A stretch of 64,000 nucleotides of DNA from Pseudofabraea citricarpa (Eukaryota > Ascomycota > Leotiomycetes > Helotiales > Dermateaceae), in NCBI GenBank assembly GCA_029641185.1, contig JAPWGK010000005.1:2232001-2296000 (forward strand), in the 5' to 3' direction. Both the position numbers and the translations under genes were made by a program. The notes beneath the pieces were generated by a model. It saw only the letters and a program-made list of their open reading frames with translations. It ran no database searches and was not told where the DNA came from. Below are positions 23,705 through 34,162 of the stretch, piece after piece. Each line of letters opens with the position of its first letter. The stretch's first letter is position 1.

Positions 23705-23988
23705 ATGGCCATACCTGTCGGCCTTCAAGCGGCGTGGCGGGTGTACCTAGTCACTATTACAATGGTGAATATTGGGCGGTATGATTCCCCGCACAGAGTG
23801 CACTTGAGTTTCTCCCCAAGACCTATACTAACTTTTTGCAAAGATGGAGTAAATTTGGCTTTTCAGAGTATCTCCAAGCAAGGGCCCAAAATAAGGAAAT
23901 TCTGAAGCTCACGGGTGTCAATGAGGAGCTGGAAAAGATTATCCGTGAGATGGACGGAAAGCGGAAAGTGGAATTTACAGCAAGATAG
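23705..23988 (+). CDS. small 'MAIP' family protein, copy 1 (unknown function)
   Basis: Predicted 60-residue protein in two exons: 23705-23742 and 23844-23988. The intron ends with a perfect TACTAAC branch point and CAAAG acceptor. The donor (GTACCT) is the only one that keeps the frame and phase of the homologue at 28433-28687. It begins MAIPVGLQAAWRV, against MAIPLGFQAAGRV in the homologue. It ends with a charged helix containing QNKEILKL and EELEKIIRE, against QKEEIVKL and KELENIIRK. Exon 1 is shorter than in the homologue, so the donor could be misplaced or the copy partly decayed. It forms a divergent pair with the KYLES gene on its left. No known family recognised. Confidence 0.5.
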
Positions 23989-25174
23989 CTAGAGAAGGGG
24001 AAAGAACTGGAAATTCGAGGTCAAAAATCGAAAGAGAGACCGCTTCAGCATCGAGGGTGAAGAGAATGGAGCTTTTAGGGTTCCTGTTTCTGTAGTTTAG
24101 GATTTGGGGTTTTAGGAGGACGATGCTTCGCCAAATTTTCAAAGGCTTCTCAGCTCTGTATTTCAAATGCCATCATGATCACAACGTCAACGTCTTTGAT
24201 TGCCTCAGCGGCTCGCGGTCTTGTTGATACTAATGTAGCTATAAAACGGCAACTCGACGTAACACTTGCAGCATATATCCAGCTCGAAAACCTTTCCACT
24301 GCAATGGCTCGACGTTTGAGCATTTACCTCATCGATATTGAGAAAACCCTCACAACAACCTGCAGCAATATGGCAATCTTGCCTATTTCTAAATTTTAAT
24401 CTCGTAAACAATGTACTTGAAAGACATTACAAATTACCCAACCGCACCAGAGAATGAGGTTCAGCGTAGGTAGATCATGTTATATGTAGCATTGGCCCCC
24501 TGGATATCAAAGAAACTAGAATTTTTCTTGCGACCAACTGTACGAAATCTTAATGTGAATATAACCGAGCAACGCACTTAGATGAAAGATCTCCTCGAAA
24601 AAGATTCTGAAATAGTCTTTCTTTCATGATTATTATCTCCGAATATCCCCCTGGTCTCTATATAAGCATGGAGTAGCTAAGACTAATATAGTGATTAAGA
24701 GAACTTCATAATAGAAATCACTTGGGGAAAAGAGTTTCTGTTGATACACCCGGACTACCACGTAGTGCGAGTAATTGAGGGGTTATTACCTGGTGCCCTA
24801 CCTACAGAATATCAGTGGGATTCACTGAATCATACGCCTTGAGCTGGTAGGTAATATTGGTGTTTCTATGGAGGATCGTAAGGATCCGTGAGGTTATATA
24901 GGAGTACCCAGTCCAGTCACCTGGTATTACCAACAGTTTCTAATACCCAGTCTGTAGGCTATTGAACGGATAGTAAAGAAAGAGTGGTATATTCATATAA
25001 TTCTATTTATGCTATGAAGCCTGGCAGATGGGATTTTTTCGAGGGTAGGAGTTCAATGGTTTCTGTGGTATGACTGAGGATGATGATGATGTTGATTGAT
25101 TGATACTCTGCGCCAGGCAAGAGCTATATAGCTACTATCCTACACGTGACAGTTTAAACTGCTGTCTGATCAAA
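23989..25174. other. AT-rich gap, no secure gene
   Basis: One open frame from an ATG at 24175 to 24399 (74 aa; alanine/leucine-rich with two amphipathic stretches) is possible as another small protein but has no homologue here. The stretch 24640-25000 carries several copies in both orientations of a CCTGGTA/TACC-type motif (ACCTGGT near 24788, CACCTGGTATTACC near 24920), as in decayed repeat DNA. Confidence 0.35.
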
Positions 25175-26581
25175 TCAAATCGTTCTCCTAGTTGTCTGCC
25201 CTTCTTTATCCCAGTCACGTACACCTCGTGTTTTACTCTCCTTGACCTTTCTCAGTACAAGCTCTTCCATTTCATTCCTTTCTGCCTTAGAAAGTAACTT
25301 GACCCCATCTTCGTACCCGAAATTCTTTTTGAAGTACTTTGGATTCGTAACTATCTTTTCCCAAAATATTTCATCGAACGCCCAACTACTCCGGGCCGCG
25401 TACGCCAACCAAAAATCTCCACTCTCCCAACTTAACTTCATCCGAGCCGACAACCGCTGGTGTTCGGCAAGAGTACCATCATTGATCATGGCATCTTCCC
25501 GCTCTTTGAGGACCGTTAAGAATATTCTTAGTTTTGGCTCGTACTCTTTCACCCAATCAGAAATTCCAGTTGGCCATTTCTCTGGCATTTCAATGAGTAA
25601 CCACCATGGAGGGCTGTAGGCAAATTCTGCCGGGGCAGCATAGGTAAACTCCCAATCTATGACACCCACAATTACGCAGTTATCGTCGACGAGCACATTG
25701 GACGGACGAAGATCATCGCAAAACAGTTTGAAGGGCTCTGGACCAGGCTTTTGACTGCTGGGAAACCGGCCCTCTAATATGAGTTTGCGAAACAATTGGC
25801 GAGAAACGTACTTGCGTCGGCAATCTTCAGCCGAATCGATGGCATCGTTGCGTTGCGTTGATAAATGAATAAGGTTGGTATCAGCAAGGGCAGCGAAATA
25901 GGAGGACGAGGTCTTGAAAGCAGTAGATGGTAGCTTTTTGGGTGGAAAATTGGCTATTGAGACAAGTTCGTTCATGTTGAAGGTTAACGGGCGGCCCTTT
26001 ACTGACCAACCGCCGTCTTCGAGTTCTACAAGGGACCCGATCTGAGCGAAAGAGGGTCGAGAAAGTTGGAGTAGCACATTGGCCATTTGGCCATATGCAA
26101 ACCTAAGCTTGGCTTCTGGTACTCGAGGATTTAGGATTGGTCGTTCTTCTCTTTTAAAGCCTGGCATCTTGAGTTCATCTGTCATGTCATGGGCATGGCG
26201 GATATAATCCATCATGAGGAAAGGACCAATCTTAGCCGGGCTCTCATTAGCCAGTCCGTGAAGTAGAACAAATGGTACTGGTATTGAGGTCTTCTCGGCG
26301 ATGTATCGCATAACGGCAACCTCTTTACGAAGCTTCTCCTCGGGGAACATGATGTTGGCTGGCTTGGGGAAACGTATCATGGCAGACCCATCGGCAAATA
26401 TCATCTGCAGACACACATTGAAGGCTCCTGCAGTAGGGCTTTTGAGCTCTTTGGCAACACCTCCCCTCTTTTCGTGCATGAATTTGCCGATCTCTCGCAA
26501 TACATCTTGTTGGAACAGTCTTTGAACCCAAGCTTTGTACTCCGGCTCGCTCCTCACCGAAGCCTCATAATCGTAACGCAT
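25175..26581 (-). CDS. APH-like phosphotransferase/kinase domain protein
   Basis: Single-exon, 468-residue protein of the aminoglycoside-phosphotransferase (APH/choline kinase) superfamily, a group greatly expanded in fungi. Key regions: FNVCLQMIFADGSAMIRFP (beta strands of the N-lobe), the catalytic loop FCDDLRPSNVLVDD with Asp290 and Asn295, and the metal-binding VIDWEF with Asp309. The usual His two residues before the catalytic Asp is Cys. The open frame extends further upstream but without an ATG. I start at the ATG at 26581 because a TATATA box on the minus strand lies about 95 bp upstream (near 26673-26679). It sits between the two mirrored small-gene pairs. The substrate is unknown. 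Confidence 0.82.
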   Translation of the reverse strand: MRYDYEASVRSEPEYKAWVQRLFQQDVLREIGKFMHEKRGGVAKELKSPTAGAFNVCLQMIFADGSAMIRFPKPANIMFPEEKLRKEVAVMRYIAEKTSIPVPFVLLHGLANESPAKIGPFLMMDYIRHAHDMTDELKMPGFKREERPILNPRVPEAKLRFAYGQMANVLLQLSRPSFAQIGSLVELEDGGWSVKGRPLTFNMNELVSIANFPPKKLPSTAFKTSSSYFAALADTNLIHLSTQRNDAIDSAEDCRRKYVSRQLFRKLILEGRFPSSQKPGPEPFKLFCDDLRPSNVLVDDNCVIVGVIDWEFTYAAPAEFAYSPPWWLLIEMPEKWPTGISDWVKEYEPKLRIFLTVLKEREDAMINDGTLAEHQRLSARMKLSWESGDFWLAYAARSSWAFDEIFWEKIVTNPKYFKKNFGYEDGVKLLSKAERNEMEELVLRKVKESKTRGVRDWDKEGQTTRRTI

Positions 26582-27402
26582 CTGTACTTGTTCCGTGGAA
26601 ATGACGGGTTGAGAAGGGGAAATAGATAGCTCTGGTGAAGACGATCCAGAAGATGAATCCCGCCGGTGATGGTTATATAGGTAATTGATGACTGTAAGTC
26701 TAGGGGGTCGGTGGTGCTCGAAGCTGAGTAGGGCGCTAAAAGGCGGCCGCCTGAGGGGTGTGAGCGTAGCGCTTCTTGTCAACAACACCAATCACATTTG
26801 TGAGGCTAAGCGAGGCACATTTCCAATGGGCTTGGCGCTCTTGGTCGGCTGTTGGGTACCTAGGTACACACGTAATAATGGAGACGTCACAATTGTTGGA
26901 ATTCCCTCAATGTTGGTTAGGCGTAGTTTTCATAGCCCCCTCCGACATAGCACCGACATTTTGAGACGGAGGCAGGTAAGTCTGCCTTATCTCAAAAATA
27001 GAACTCAGCTCATGGCCAATCCTTTTCTTCCTCTTAGCCCCATCAGATTTGCAGCCATTTACAATTGGATATTGTTCAATTTGGTGCTGCCAATACGCGC
27101 TATCTAGCTGCGGGTGACAATTTGGGTTGCTTGAACGGCCGACACAATGTTGAGTCAGAAAGCAGTAGTAGTCTAGTGACAAACAGGCCGAAGGAGCCTG
27201 AGAAATGGTATATAAACAACCACTTTCCTCCTTTCTCTGTTCTCTATCATAAACTTCATTACAATATACAAGTCATCAATCATACCCCTCAGCTCATTCC
27301 TCGCCAAATTCATTCAATAACCAAGTCACTATCATCAGGCAAGCCACTGCAAACTTCTTCTTTGACGTCAAAGCTAATCTTTGGTCAGTCCCAGCATCAA
27401 AA
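26582..27402. promoter_or_regulatory. divergent promoter region
   Basis: Holds the minus-strand TATATA box of the APH-like gene (about 26675) and a plus-strand TATATAAA box at about 27208-27215, roughly 190 bp before the 27403 start codon. No gene is supported in between. Confidence 0.5.
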
Positions 27403-27651
27403 ATGTCTCGCAAGGAAACGGAGTTTCAGATGAACATCAGCAGCAAAGATGCCGCCCAACTAGATGACTCGGGCAAATCCTCTGGAGGAAAGCGCGGTGT
27501 ACAGTATGGAGGACCCAGCTCCATTAGGCTTCCAAACGACGCGGAGGAAAAGCAATTGACGGCTTCTGGGAAAGCATCTCGCGACAAGATACAGCATCCG
27601 ACAGAAAATATCGCACAGGATTACAAGAGAGAGAGCGATGACAAGCGTTGA
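27403..27651 (+). CDS. small hydrophilic protein of unknown function (82 aa)
   Basis: Single-exon ORF of 82 residues with an A-rich start context and an upstream TATATAAA box. It is strongly hydrophilic: Lys, Asp, Ser and Gly dominate, and there are no hydrophobic segments or cysteines. Segments such as GKSSGGKRGVQYGG and KQLTASGKASRDKI suggest a disordered, stress- or spore-type protein, though no family is recognised. The second half is rich in Lys/Asp/Glu. It lies in the accessory block between the two mirrored small-gene pairs. Confidence 0.5.
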   Translation: MSRKETEFQMNISSKDAAQLDDSGKSSGGKRGVQYGGPSSIRLPNDAEEKQLTASGKASRDKIQHPTENIAQDYKRESDDKR

Positions 27652-28432
27652 GTGATTGGTCTTGGTCCTTGGAGATGCGGAGCAGAAGGTCCTGAAATGA
27701 AAAGGCTTGGGATGCCAGTGTATGGAGGAATTTGAGGATTGTCTGTTTTTACCCGAATCAATAAATACATGCTCGATCACCACGCTGTGCAAAAGTGAAG
27801 ACGATAACAAGTCTTTCAAGTAACTAAGCCTTTGTGCTACTTATTGGTTCCAGTAACTAAGAAGTTACTTTCAAGTGAGCTAGACGTTTTATTCAGGCTG
27901 ACATCAGTATAACTGTAATTTTTTAATCCGCTACGTAGATTGCATAGTAGTAGTCCGTAAACCAGTGGAAACATAGCTCGGAGTCATGCCACTGGTAGGT
28001 TATTGTTTTCAAACCCAACCAGTGCATAACTAACAAAACGTCGACCCACCCGTGTGGCATAGTATATTGAATCACATGTTTCTAGCTATCGCCTACTTCA
28101 GTTACATGCGTCTAAAACAAAGTGAAGGAAATCAACTTACCGATTTATTTTTTGGTTATATTATGAAACGAGGAACGCTATAAAATGTTCGTGGTTTTGA
28201 ACCGCGAGGAATTACATACCCTGACAGCAAGCTACATTAAATAGAAACGAACTTAAAAGAAACATTTTACTTAGGGATAGTATGAAACTCCAGGAGAAAA
28301 ATAAAGACAATAATTTAGATTATTGAAAACTAAGTTATGTGCATGTTTGGCCTCACAATCACGTGCCTTGCAGTTTTAGCAAATTTAAAGTTGATTCTCA
28401 CGAAAAAAGGATATTTATCCTTAATTCTCTCC
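27652..28432. other. AT-rich gap
   Basis: No gene supported. A short inverted repeat (ACCAGTGG at 27961, CCACTGGT at about 27989) could form a hairpin. The element AGTAACTAAG occurs twice near 27822 and 27852. Confidence 0.35.
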
Positions 28433-28687
28433 CTACTTGTTATGCTTCCGGATGATATTTTCAAGTTCCTTATGAACACTCCGTAGCTTCACAATTTCCT
28501 CCTTCTGTGCTTTTGCTTTGTAACGCTCTGAAACTTCGGCTTTGATGCAGCTGCGCATGAAATTAGCTTTGTTCTCAAGAGCAGCAAACGAAAAATGAAA
28601 TAGAGAAACTTACAGTATTAAATATCCCGGGGAAAGCGAATGTGTGAAGACTCGTCCTGCTGCTTGAAACCCAAGTGGTATCGCCAT
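28433..28687 (-). CDS. small 'MAIP' family protein, copy 2 (unknown function)
   Basis: Predicted 63-residue protein in two exons on minus: 28687-28614 and 28550-28433. The intron is GTAAGT...GCGCAG (63 nt, phase 2). It begins MAIPLGFQAAGRVFTHS, with a mildly hydrophobic first half (LSPGYLIL) that could be a membrane or mitochondrial-targeting segment. The second half is a charged helix (KAKAQKEEIVKLRS, then ELENIIRKHNK). It is clearly homologous to the protein at 23705-23988, sharing M-A-I-P, the QAA-x-R-V block, the intron phase and the EL-E-x-II-R helix. It forms a divergent pair with the KYLES gene at 29045. No recognised family. Confidence 0.6.
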
Positions 28688-29044
28688 GCTTTATGTATTC
28701 TGCCTTTTATTTATATGCTGAGATTTTCTCGGTGAATCTCGGTGGATAGTCAGATCTTTTATAGGAGGATCTTGTCTCAGATGATTCAATGAATTATTTG
28801 GTATTTGTATAGTGGAAAACATTGTATATCTCGCTACCGTGAAACGAAGCTTCTGGGTAACATTAGTGGCACTAACATTACAAGTGGTAAAAAGCCTGCA
28901 CACTAGCAATAGTTCGTCAGCTTATCTCTTAAACCAACGTAGTAATCTCAATTCTCAAATATTTCTCCTTGCATAACGATCCGCCTTCCCTGATTTCAAA
29001 TCTGTACCGAATCGATTATCTTCCAACCTGGCAAACAAGTCAAA
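28688..29044. promoter_or_regulatory. shared intergenic promoter region of small-gene pair 2
   Basis: 357 bp between divergent starts, AT-rich, with no gene inside. I see no long sequence shared with the equivalent interval of pair 1, so the duplication is old. Confidence 0.4.
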
Positions 29045-29318
29045 ATGGGTATTTCAGAACGCATTATCAAAAGCTTTCCTTGGAGACCTTGGGAAACGTC
29101 ACTGTCTGCTGGTTTAATTACAATTCACTTAATATATGGGTAAGAGCTTTTATTCCTCACTCCTCACCTGAATATAACATATTCACTAACTTTATGTTAG
29201 CCGCACTAGGTATCCGTGGTGGATTCGAAGGGAGGAGGAAAGGATGATAGAAATGAAAGAGCTGAAAATGAGTATTAAAGAAAGGGAGAAATACTTGGAA
29301 AGTTGTGATCGAAAGTAG
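29045..29318 (+). CDS. small 'KYLES' family protein, copy 2 (unknown function)
   Basis: Predicted 70-residue protein in two exons: 29045-29139 and 29201-29318. The intron is GTAAGA...TGTTAG after 95 coding nt, phase 2, the same position and phase as in the homologue at 23135. The N-terminal half has a hydrophobic helix (LSAGLITIHLIY). The second half has WWIRREEERMIEM and ends KEREKYLES followed by CDRK. Homology to the copy at 23135-23395 is seen in the Trp-led linker, the charged helix and the ending. Real coding status is supported by conservation of the intron and reading frame between the copies. Function unknown; a small membrane-anchored coiled-coil subunit is my guess. Confidence 0.62.
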
Positions 29319-29961
29319 ACGTGCTTGTTTGGATAAATCGATATCTTCTCCACGGATCAAAGAGATGCTCCTGTACTCTGTTCCTCTAGATAGCCACCAT
29401 TAAACCACTTGCTGTTTAATATTATCTGATTCTACAACCAGCAAAAGAAAACCGAGGAAGAAAATGTAGCGGAATCTCTCTTTCGAGATATGAATTTGCA
29501 GTCAAGAAACTTTAGAAACACATATAAACCTCAGAATCCTCTTAAGCCACTTCTATGAGAGGGGCTTGGCATTGGGTTGACGAGGTTTGATTAATGCTAT
29601 TGCAACTAAACATTCAAAAGTGATTATGAATTTCATAAATTGGGTATTAATACATACAAAGCATCCTACACCTCCGATAAATTATGATTTGTTCGATATA
29701 TGAGTGTCTCCTGCCAACCCGGCGCAGCATCCTTCACCAATGGACTCCGTCTACTTGATTAGCCAATTTTGCAACCACATAGGTTCTTGATCTTCATGCT
29801 AATTGTGTGCGGTAGGTGAAATGTCCCTCTGTTTCGCGGGTTTATTGCACCTTTTAGCGGCAGCATTCGTGGCACGTAGCGTGTTAAGTGTTTGCAGCAG
29901 GGTTCAATTTAGAGCTTTGATGCCGACCACAAGATCCCAGCTCTTGACATCGTCCCTATCT
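29319..29961. other. gap, 3' flanks
   Basis: No gene supported; AT-rich to about 29700. It must hold the 3' ends of the two convergent neighbours. Confidence 0.4.
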
Positions 29962-30933
29962 CTATCTCCCTGGGAGTTCCGCAGGACCCCATCCGCCTCT
30001 GCCTGGTAATTCGACGGCATAGCCTGGAGGTGCTGGCTTCTGCTGGTCCGGAAAATCGTAAGTTGCAGGCTCAGATCGAAGTGGTGCAGAAGATGGCTCC
30101 TTGTTTTTGCGTTTTCGTCGGAAGCAAAGAAATGCAGCTGCCACAACACCAAGTACAGCAACAGCGATACCGATGCCTATTCCAGCTTTCGCTCCGCTAC
30201 TGAGACCACACGAGGTGCACTGCGTATCAGTAGAGGGAGATACAGAAGGCGAGGGGGCACTGAAAGTCGAGCTGATGATCGAACTTGAAGAAGGCAGTAG
30301 TGTCGATAGAGTGGGGCTTGAAGTTAAAGTGGATTGAGTTGAAGAAGATTGCGTTGAAGAAGATTCTGAAGAGGATACTGAGGAGGAGGACACTGCAGAA
30401 GATGACGGTGAGTTGGCTCTGAGGACAAGAAATCCAGGACTCGATAGATCAGGCGTATTCTGATTATATGCCAAAGCTGGCTCTTTGAATCGCAATACAT
30501 ATTTCGCGCTGGCACCCAGGTCGTCATCTGGGATATCAATAGTCCAAGCAAAGGTGCCTGGTACAGTCAAGTTGATGTTTTCTACACAAGCGACGGCACA
30601 ACATGTTAGTCAAAATCACTCTCAACATCAAGGTGTTCTCGGAATATAGAACTCACCCTTGAGCAGCTGGCTGAATGGATTTTGAGCAAAATCGTAAGTT
30701 GAAACCCATAAGTCGAGAAGGCTTTTCGAGGCATCAATATATGCCGACGAGTCGTAACCATTCCAAGAAAGAGGCAGCGTCGTCCCAGAAGTAAAGGTTT
30801 GGGATAAATCTGACAGCCTCCCATCAGGGATATTCCAGATTGCTTCTTGGACAGTCTGTGCTTGTGCCAGACACCGTGTTGCTTGAAAGACGAAAATAGA
30901 GAAATACAAGCTGGCTATGGTATGAAGCCGCAT
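29962..30933 (-). CDS. secreted/membrane-anchored Ser-rich single-pass protein
   Basis: Predicted 298-residue type I surface protein in two exons on minus: 30933-30657 and 30581-29962. The start at 30933 gives a clean signal peptide (MRLHTIASLYFSIFVFQATRCLAQ). A roughly 120-residue extracellular beta-type domain follows, with IWNIPDGRLSDLSQTFTSG, LSWNGYD and YVLRFKEP. Then comes a stretch of about 65 residues made almost entirely of Ser and Thr, probably O-mannosylated, and CTSCGLSSGAKAGIGIG. The transmembrane helix (IAVAVLGVVAAAFLCF) is followed by RRKRK and a Pro/Gly-rich cytoplasmic tail. This layout is common for fungal wall-sensor-like or adhesion proteins. The extracellular domain resembles those of many Pezizomycotina hypothetical proteins; no ligand is known. 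Confidence 0.8.
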
Positions 30934-31862
30934 GGCGACGGTCGGTTCTTGCATGCACAAATATATCTCGGAGGCGGCCAGATACCAAAGGAAAATTGCA
31001 GAACTCAAATCTAGGAATGAATGGGGACTCCTTCCAGCCCTTCTGTAGGTATACGAGCCACATGGTTCTCATGGCTATCAACTAACGAAGATTGGTCGCC
31101 GTCACCGATTCTGAATATGCAGTTGGATTTGTTTTTGGGTACTTTCTACTGTCTAACCGAGTACTGATTGGCGATTTAACCTTCTTATCCAGGCACTGAA
31201 ACTCTAAAGGGGTAGAAGCAACGAAAGTCTGGGGTCGGGACAGAAGTGGTGCCATTTGTGTACCTGTTAAGCGCTTTGCGCCCGAACTGGCGCTTGGCAG
31301 GCGACAGAGATGACAGCTCGGTTCACTTTGGTAGCTATGGAAAAGCACTCGTTCATTATGATTTTACAGAGTCTGAAAAGCGAATAGTTGCTGAAAATAA
31401 TGTTTTGAAGGCAAAGTAATGAACGGCTTATTTACTCAATTACCGTAGCTGTCTGAAATGCGGTAGAATCCCCCCTCCAGCAAATGCCTGGGTCCCTGGC
31501 CACCGGCTGTACCAAGCGCTTCCGGGGGGAGCCTTCAGCCGTGGCCGTTCAGCAGCCTGAGACGCTATCTTTGGTATCCAACAGGGCCCCACTCTACTTC
31601 TTCCAGCCTGTGAACTTCGTCGCCTCGATCCAACAAACAATCCATGTTCTTTCGTTTTGATTAGAATGCTTGGGTTAGGATGCAGCTGGCCCGAAGTGGT
31701 CTAGAGCCCACTTCGTCACTGATATCCCTCGACAGCGTTCCTCATTCTTGATTTACAAAAAACATGTTCGACATTCTTCACGACGCCGAGCGCTTCTCTT
31801 TTGTGCCCGATTAGAAATATAACAAAGATTCAAGCGCAGGCGTTCTTCTCACCATCACGACT
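30934..31862. other. divergent intergenic region
   Basis: No gene supported. A GC-rich island at about 31460-31640 contrasts with its AT-rich surroundings and is open on the minus strand for 66 codons, but the translation is low-quality and Arg/Pro-rich. Its nature is unclear. Confidence 0.4.
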
Positions 31863-33802
31863 ATGAGCTTCTCTAGATGGAGAACGTTCTCCGTTTTTGT
31901 ATTTGTCTGTGCCTTGTTTCTATTCTCAACTAGCTCTCGCCTGGAGCGTTATCGCACAGCATATCAGCAGGAATCCAGTGTCCCTCCCACCGGAGACCAG
32001 AGTAATGACAAGTTTAATTGGGCACATGTGAGCCAGAGGTTTCCTGTTGCCTCAGTGAGAGAGATCCCGGTCAGCAAACCGAATGCGATTCCAAGAATCC
32101 AGCATCACTTCGGCAAAGAGACAGCGACAGAACGCAAAACAAGAATATCGAGACTTAACCAAGTGAAGGGGAATTTTACACATGCTTGGAGAGGATATAC
32201 GGAACATGCTTGGCTGCGAGATGAAGTGAAGCCGCTGTCGGGAGATTCGCACGATCCATTTGGAGGATGGGCTGCGACACTGGTTGATTCCCTTGGTCAG
32301 TTTATGGTCCGCTTCATGCCTTGGGACCCTTGACTTACACAAGATACAGATACTCTTATTATTATGGGTCTAGATAACGAGTTCAAAGAAGCAGTCGAAG
32401 CGATCAAGTCGATCGATTTCAGTACATGCGCACTTGAAGAGCTGAACGTATTTGAAACGACCATCAGATACTTGGGAGGTTTCTTATCCGCTTACGATTT
32501 GAGCGGCGGGAAGCATCCAGTTCTTCTGCAGAAAGCTGTAGAACTAGGAAATATGCTTTACAAGGCCTTCGATACACCAAACCGTATGCCGATAACACGT
32601 TGGAACTTCAAGGAAGCTATGGATGGCGTTCTTCAAGAAGCTGGCGATAATGCACTTGTTTCGGAGATCGGATCTCTCACCTTGGAGTTTACCCGACTCA
32701 GTCAGATTTCAGGCGATCCGCGCTATTTTGATGCCATCCAGCGCATTATGGATGTTTTTGAGGAGCAGCAGGATAAAACGAAGCTACCCGGAATGTGGCC
32801 TGTGGTTGTCAATACGAAGAATGGAGATTTTACAGGTTATTCAGGATTTACCCTCGGCGGTATGGCAGATTCACTCTATGAATATCTTCCAAAGGTTGGT
32901 ACTTCCCAAGTCTCCGGACGGCGCATCAGTAATTAACATGTTTAAAAGCAACATATACTACTAGGAGGTGCGACACAGCAGTATCGCAGACTTTACGAGT
33001 ACTCGATAATTGCTATCAAGCGTAACATCTTCTATCGGCCGATGACCAAGAATGGCGAAGATGTACGACTGGCCGGCCAGGTAGATAGCAACGGCGAAAC
33101 AAGATTTTCCGATTTAAAGACGGAGCCTCAAGCCCAGCATCTCGGTTGCTTTGCAGGTGGCATGGTTGCAGTTGCTGCAAAGGTTTTTGAAAACGACGAC
33201 GACTTACTTCTTGCTAAAAAGTTGGTTGAGGGTTGTCTCTGGGCATATGAAGTTATGCCTCTTGGAATCATGCCAGAGATAATGCATGTGGTGCCATGTG
33301 ATGACGAGAAGTATTGCCCGTGGGATGAGCAGAAATGGCACCGCCTGGTGAACGAAAAGCATACCGAGCCTGAGGAAGTGGAAACCAAGATACGACAAAA
33401 CCGACTTGCTCCAGGAGTGACAAAGGTAGATGATGGGCGTTACATCTTACGGTTAGTGAACTGCTCCCATTTTTATAGCTTTGCAAAATATTCTGACATG
33501 GTGTTAGACCTGAAGCGATAGAGTCCGTGTTTATCTTGTACCGAATCACGGGAGATCCCTCGCTTCGCGAAAGAGCCTGGAACATGTTCACTGCGATCAT
33601 CAAACACACTGTAACGGATATTGCACATGCAGGTCTAGATGACTGTACAGTTCAAAATCCCACAAAATCTGATCGTATGGAGTCATTCTGGCTCGCAGAG
33701 ACGCTCAAGTATTTCTATCTGATCTTCTCAGAGCCGAATGTGGTTAGCTTGGATGAGTATGTGCTCAACACTGAGGCACATCCACTAAAACGACCGAATT
33801 AG
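31863..33802 (+). CDS. class I alpha-1,2-mannosidase, GH47
   Basis: Predicted 591-residue type II membrane glycosidase of family GH47, which trims alpha-1,2-mannose from N-glycans in the ER or Golgi. Four exons: 31863-32295, 32350-32894, 32949-33451 and 33508-33802. An N-terminal anchor (FSVFVFVCALFLFS, about residues 8-23) is followed by the family signatures in order: GGWAATLVDSLDTLIIMG, FETTIRYLGGFLSAYDLSGG, GMADSLYEYLPK, QHLGCFAGGM, ILRPEAIES and RMESFWLAETLKYFYLIFSE. The C-terminal VLNTEAHP supplies the Thr that binds the catalytic calcium. The length is normal. The exon 2/3 join (PK joined to QHILLGG) uses an AAAAG acceptor rather than the later TAG. The call is secure; ER versus Golgi subtype is open. 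Confidence 0.92.
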
Positions 33803-34162
33803 TGTGTATGAATAATGTATTTTATGTCCATATTCCCTTTTAATGTAGTAGGCTTCTTGCTGAGCATCGGATTGCGAAAAGCTTTTATAAAGTCAAAGTG
33901 TTGGTCTCTCGGCAACATGGTAATCGGATCCATTGAAGTTGCCTATTCTTTGTCAAAATTTACAATCACAAAAAAAAAAATCGACCACCTCTTGTTCTTT
34001 GGTAAGGTCAAATCAGATTGCACTACCATGGCCAATGAATTTAGGCGATGCAATTGCTGAAGTTTAGCGAGGTGTAAAGGTTGAGATATCACTTCGTGGC
34101 AGAATATGGGTAAGTACGAAGCATTTTGACTTTTCATCATATACATTCTCCTCGCTGCGAAC
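33803..34162. other. convergent 3'-3' gap
   Basis: AT-rich with a run of ten A's near 33969. No gene supported. Confidence 0.45.

Noticed and set aside
26582..26791. 70-residue N-terminal extension of the APH-like protein
   Set aside because: No ATG in that part of the frame, and a TATATA box lies inside it.
31440..31640. GC-rich 66-codon minus-strand ORF
   Set aside because: Begins near a non-conserved Met, Arg/Pro-rich; could not be linked to any gene, so only noted in the gap entry.
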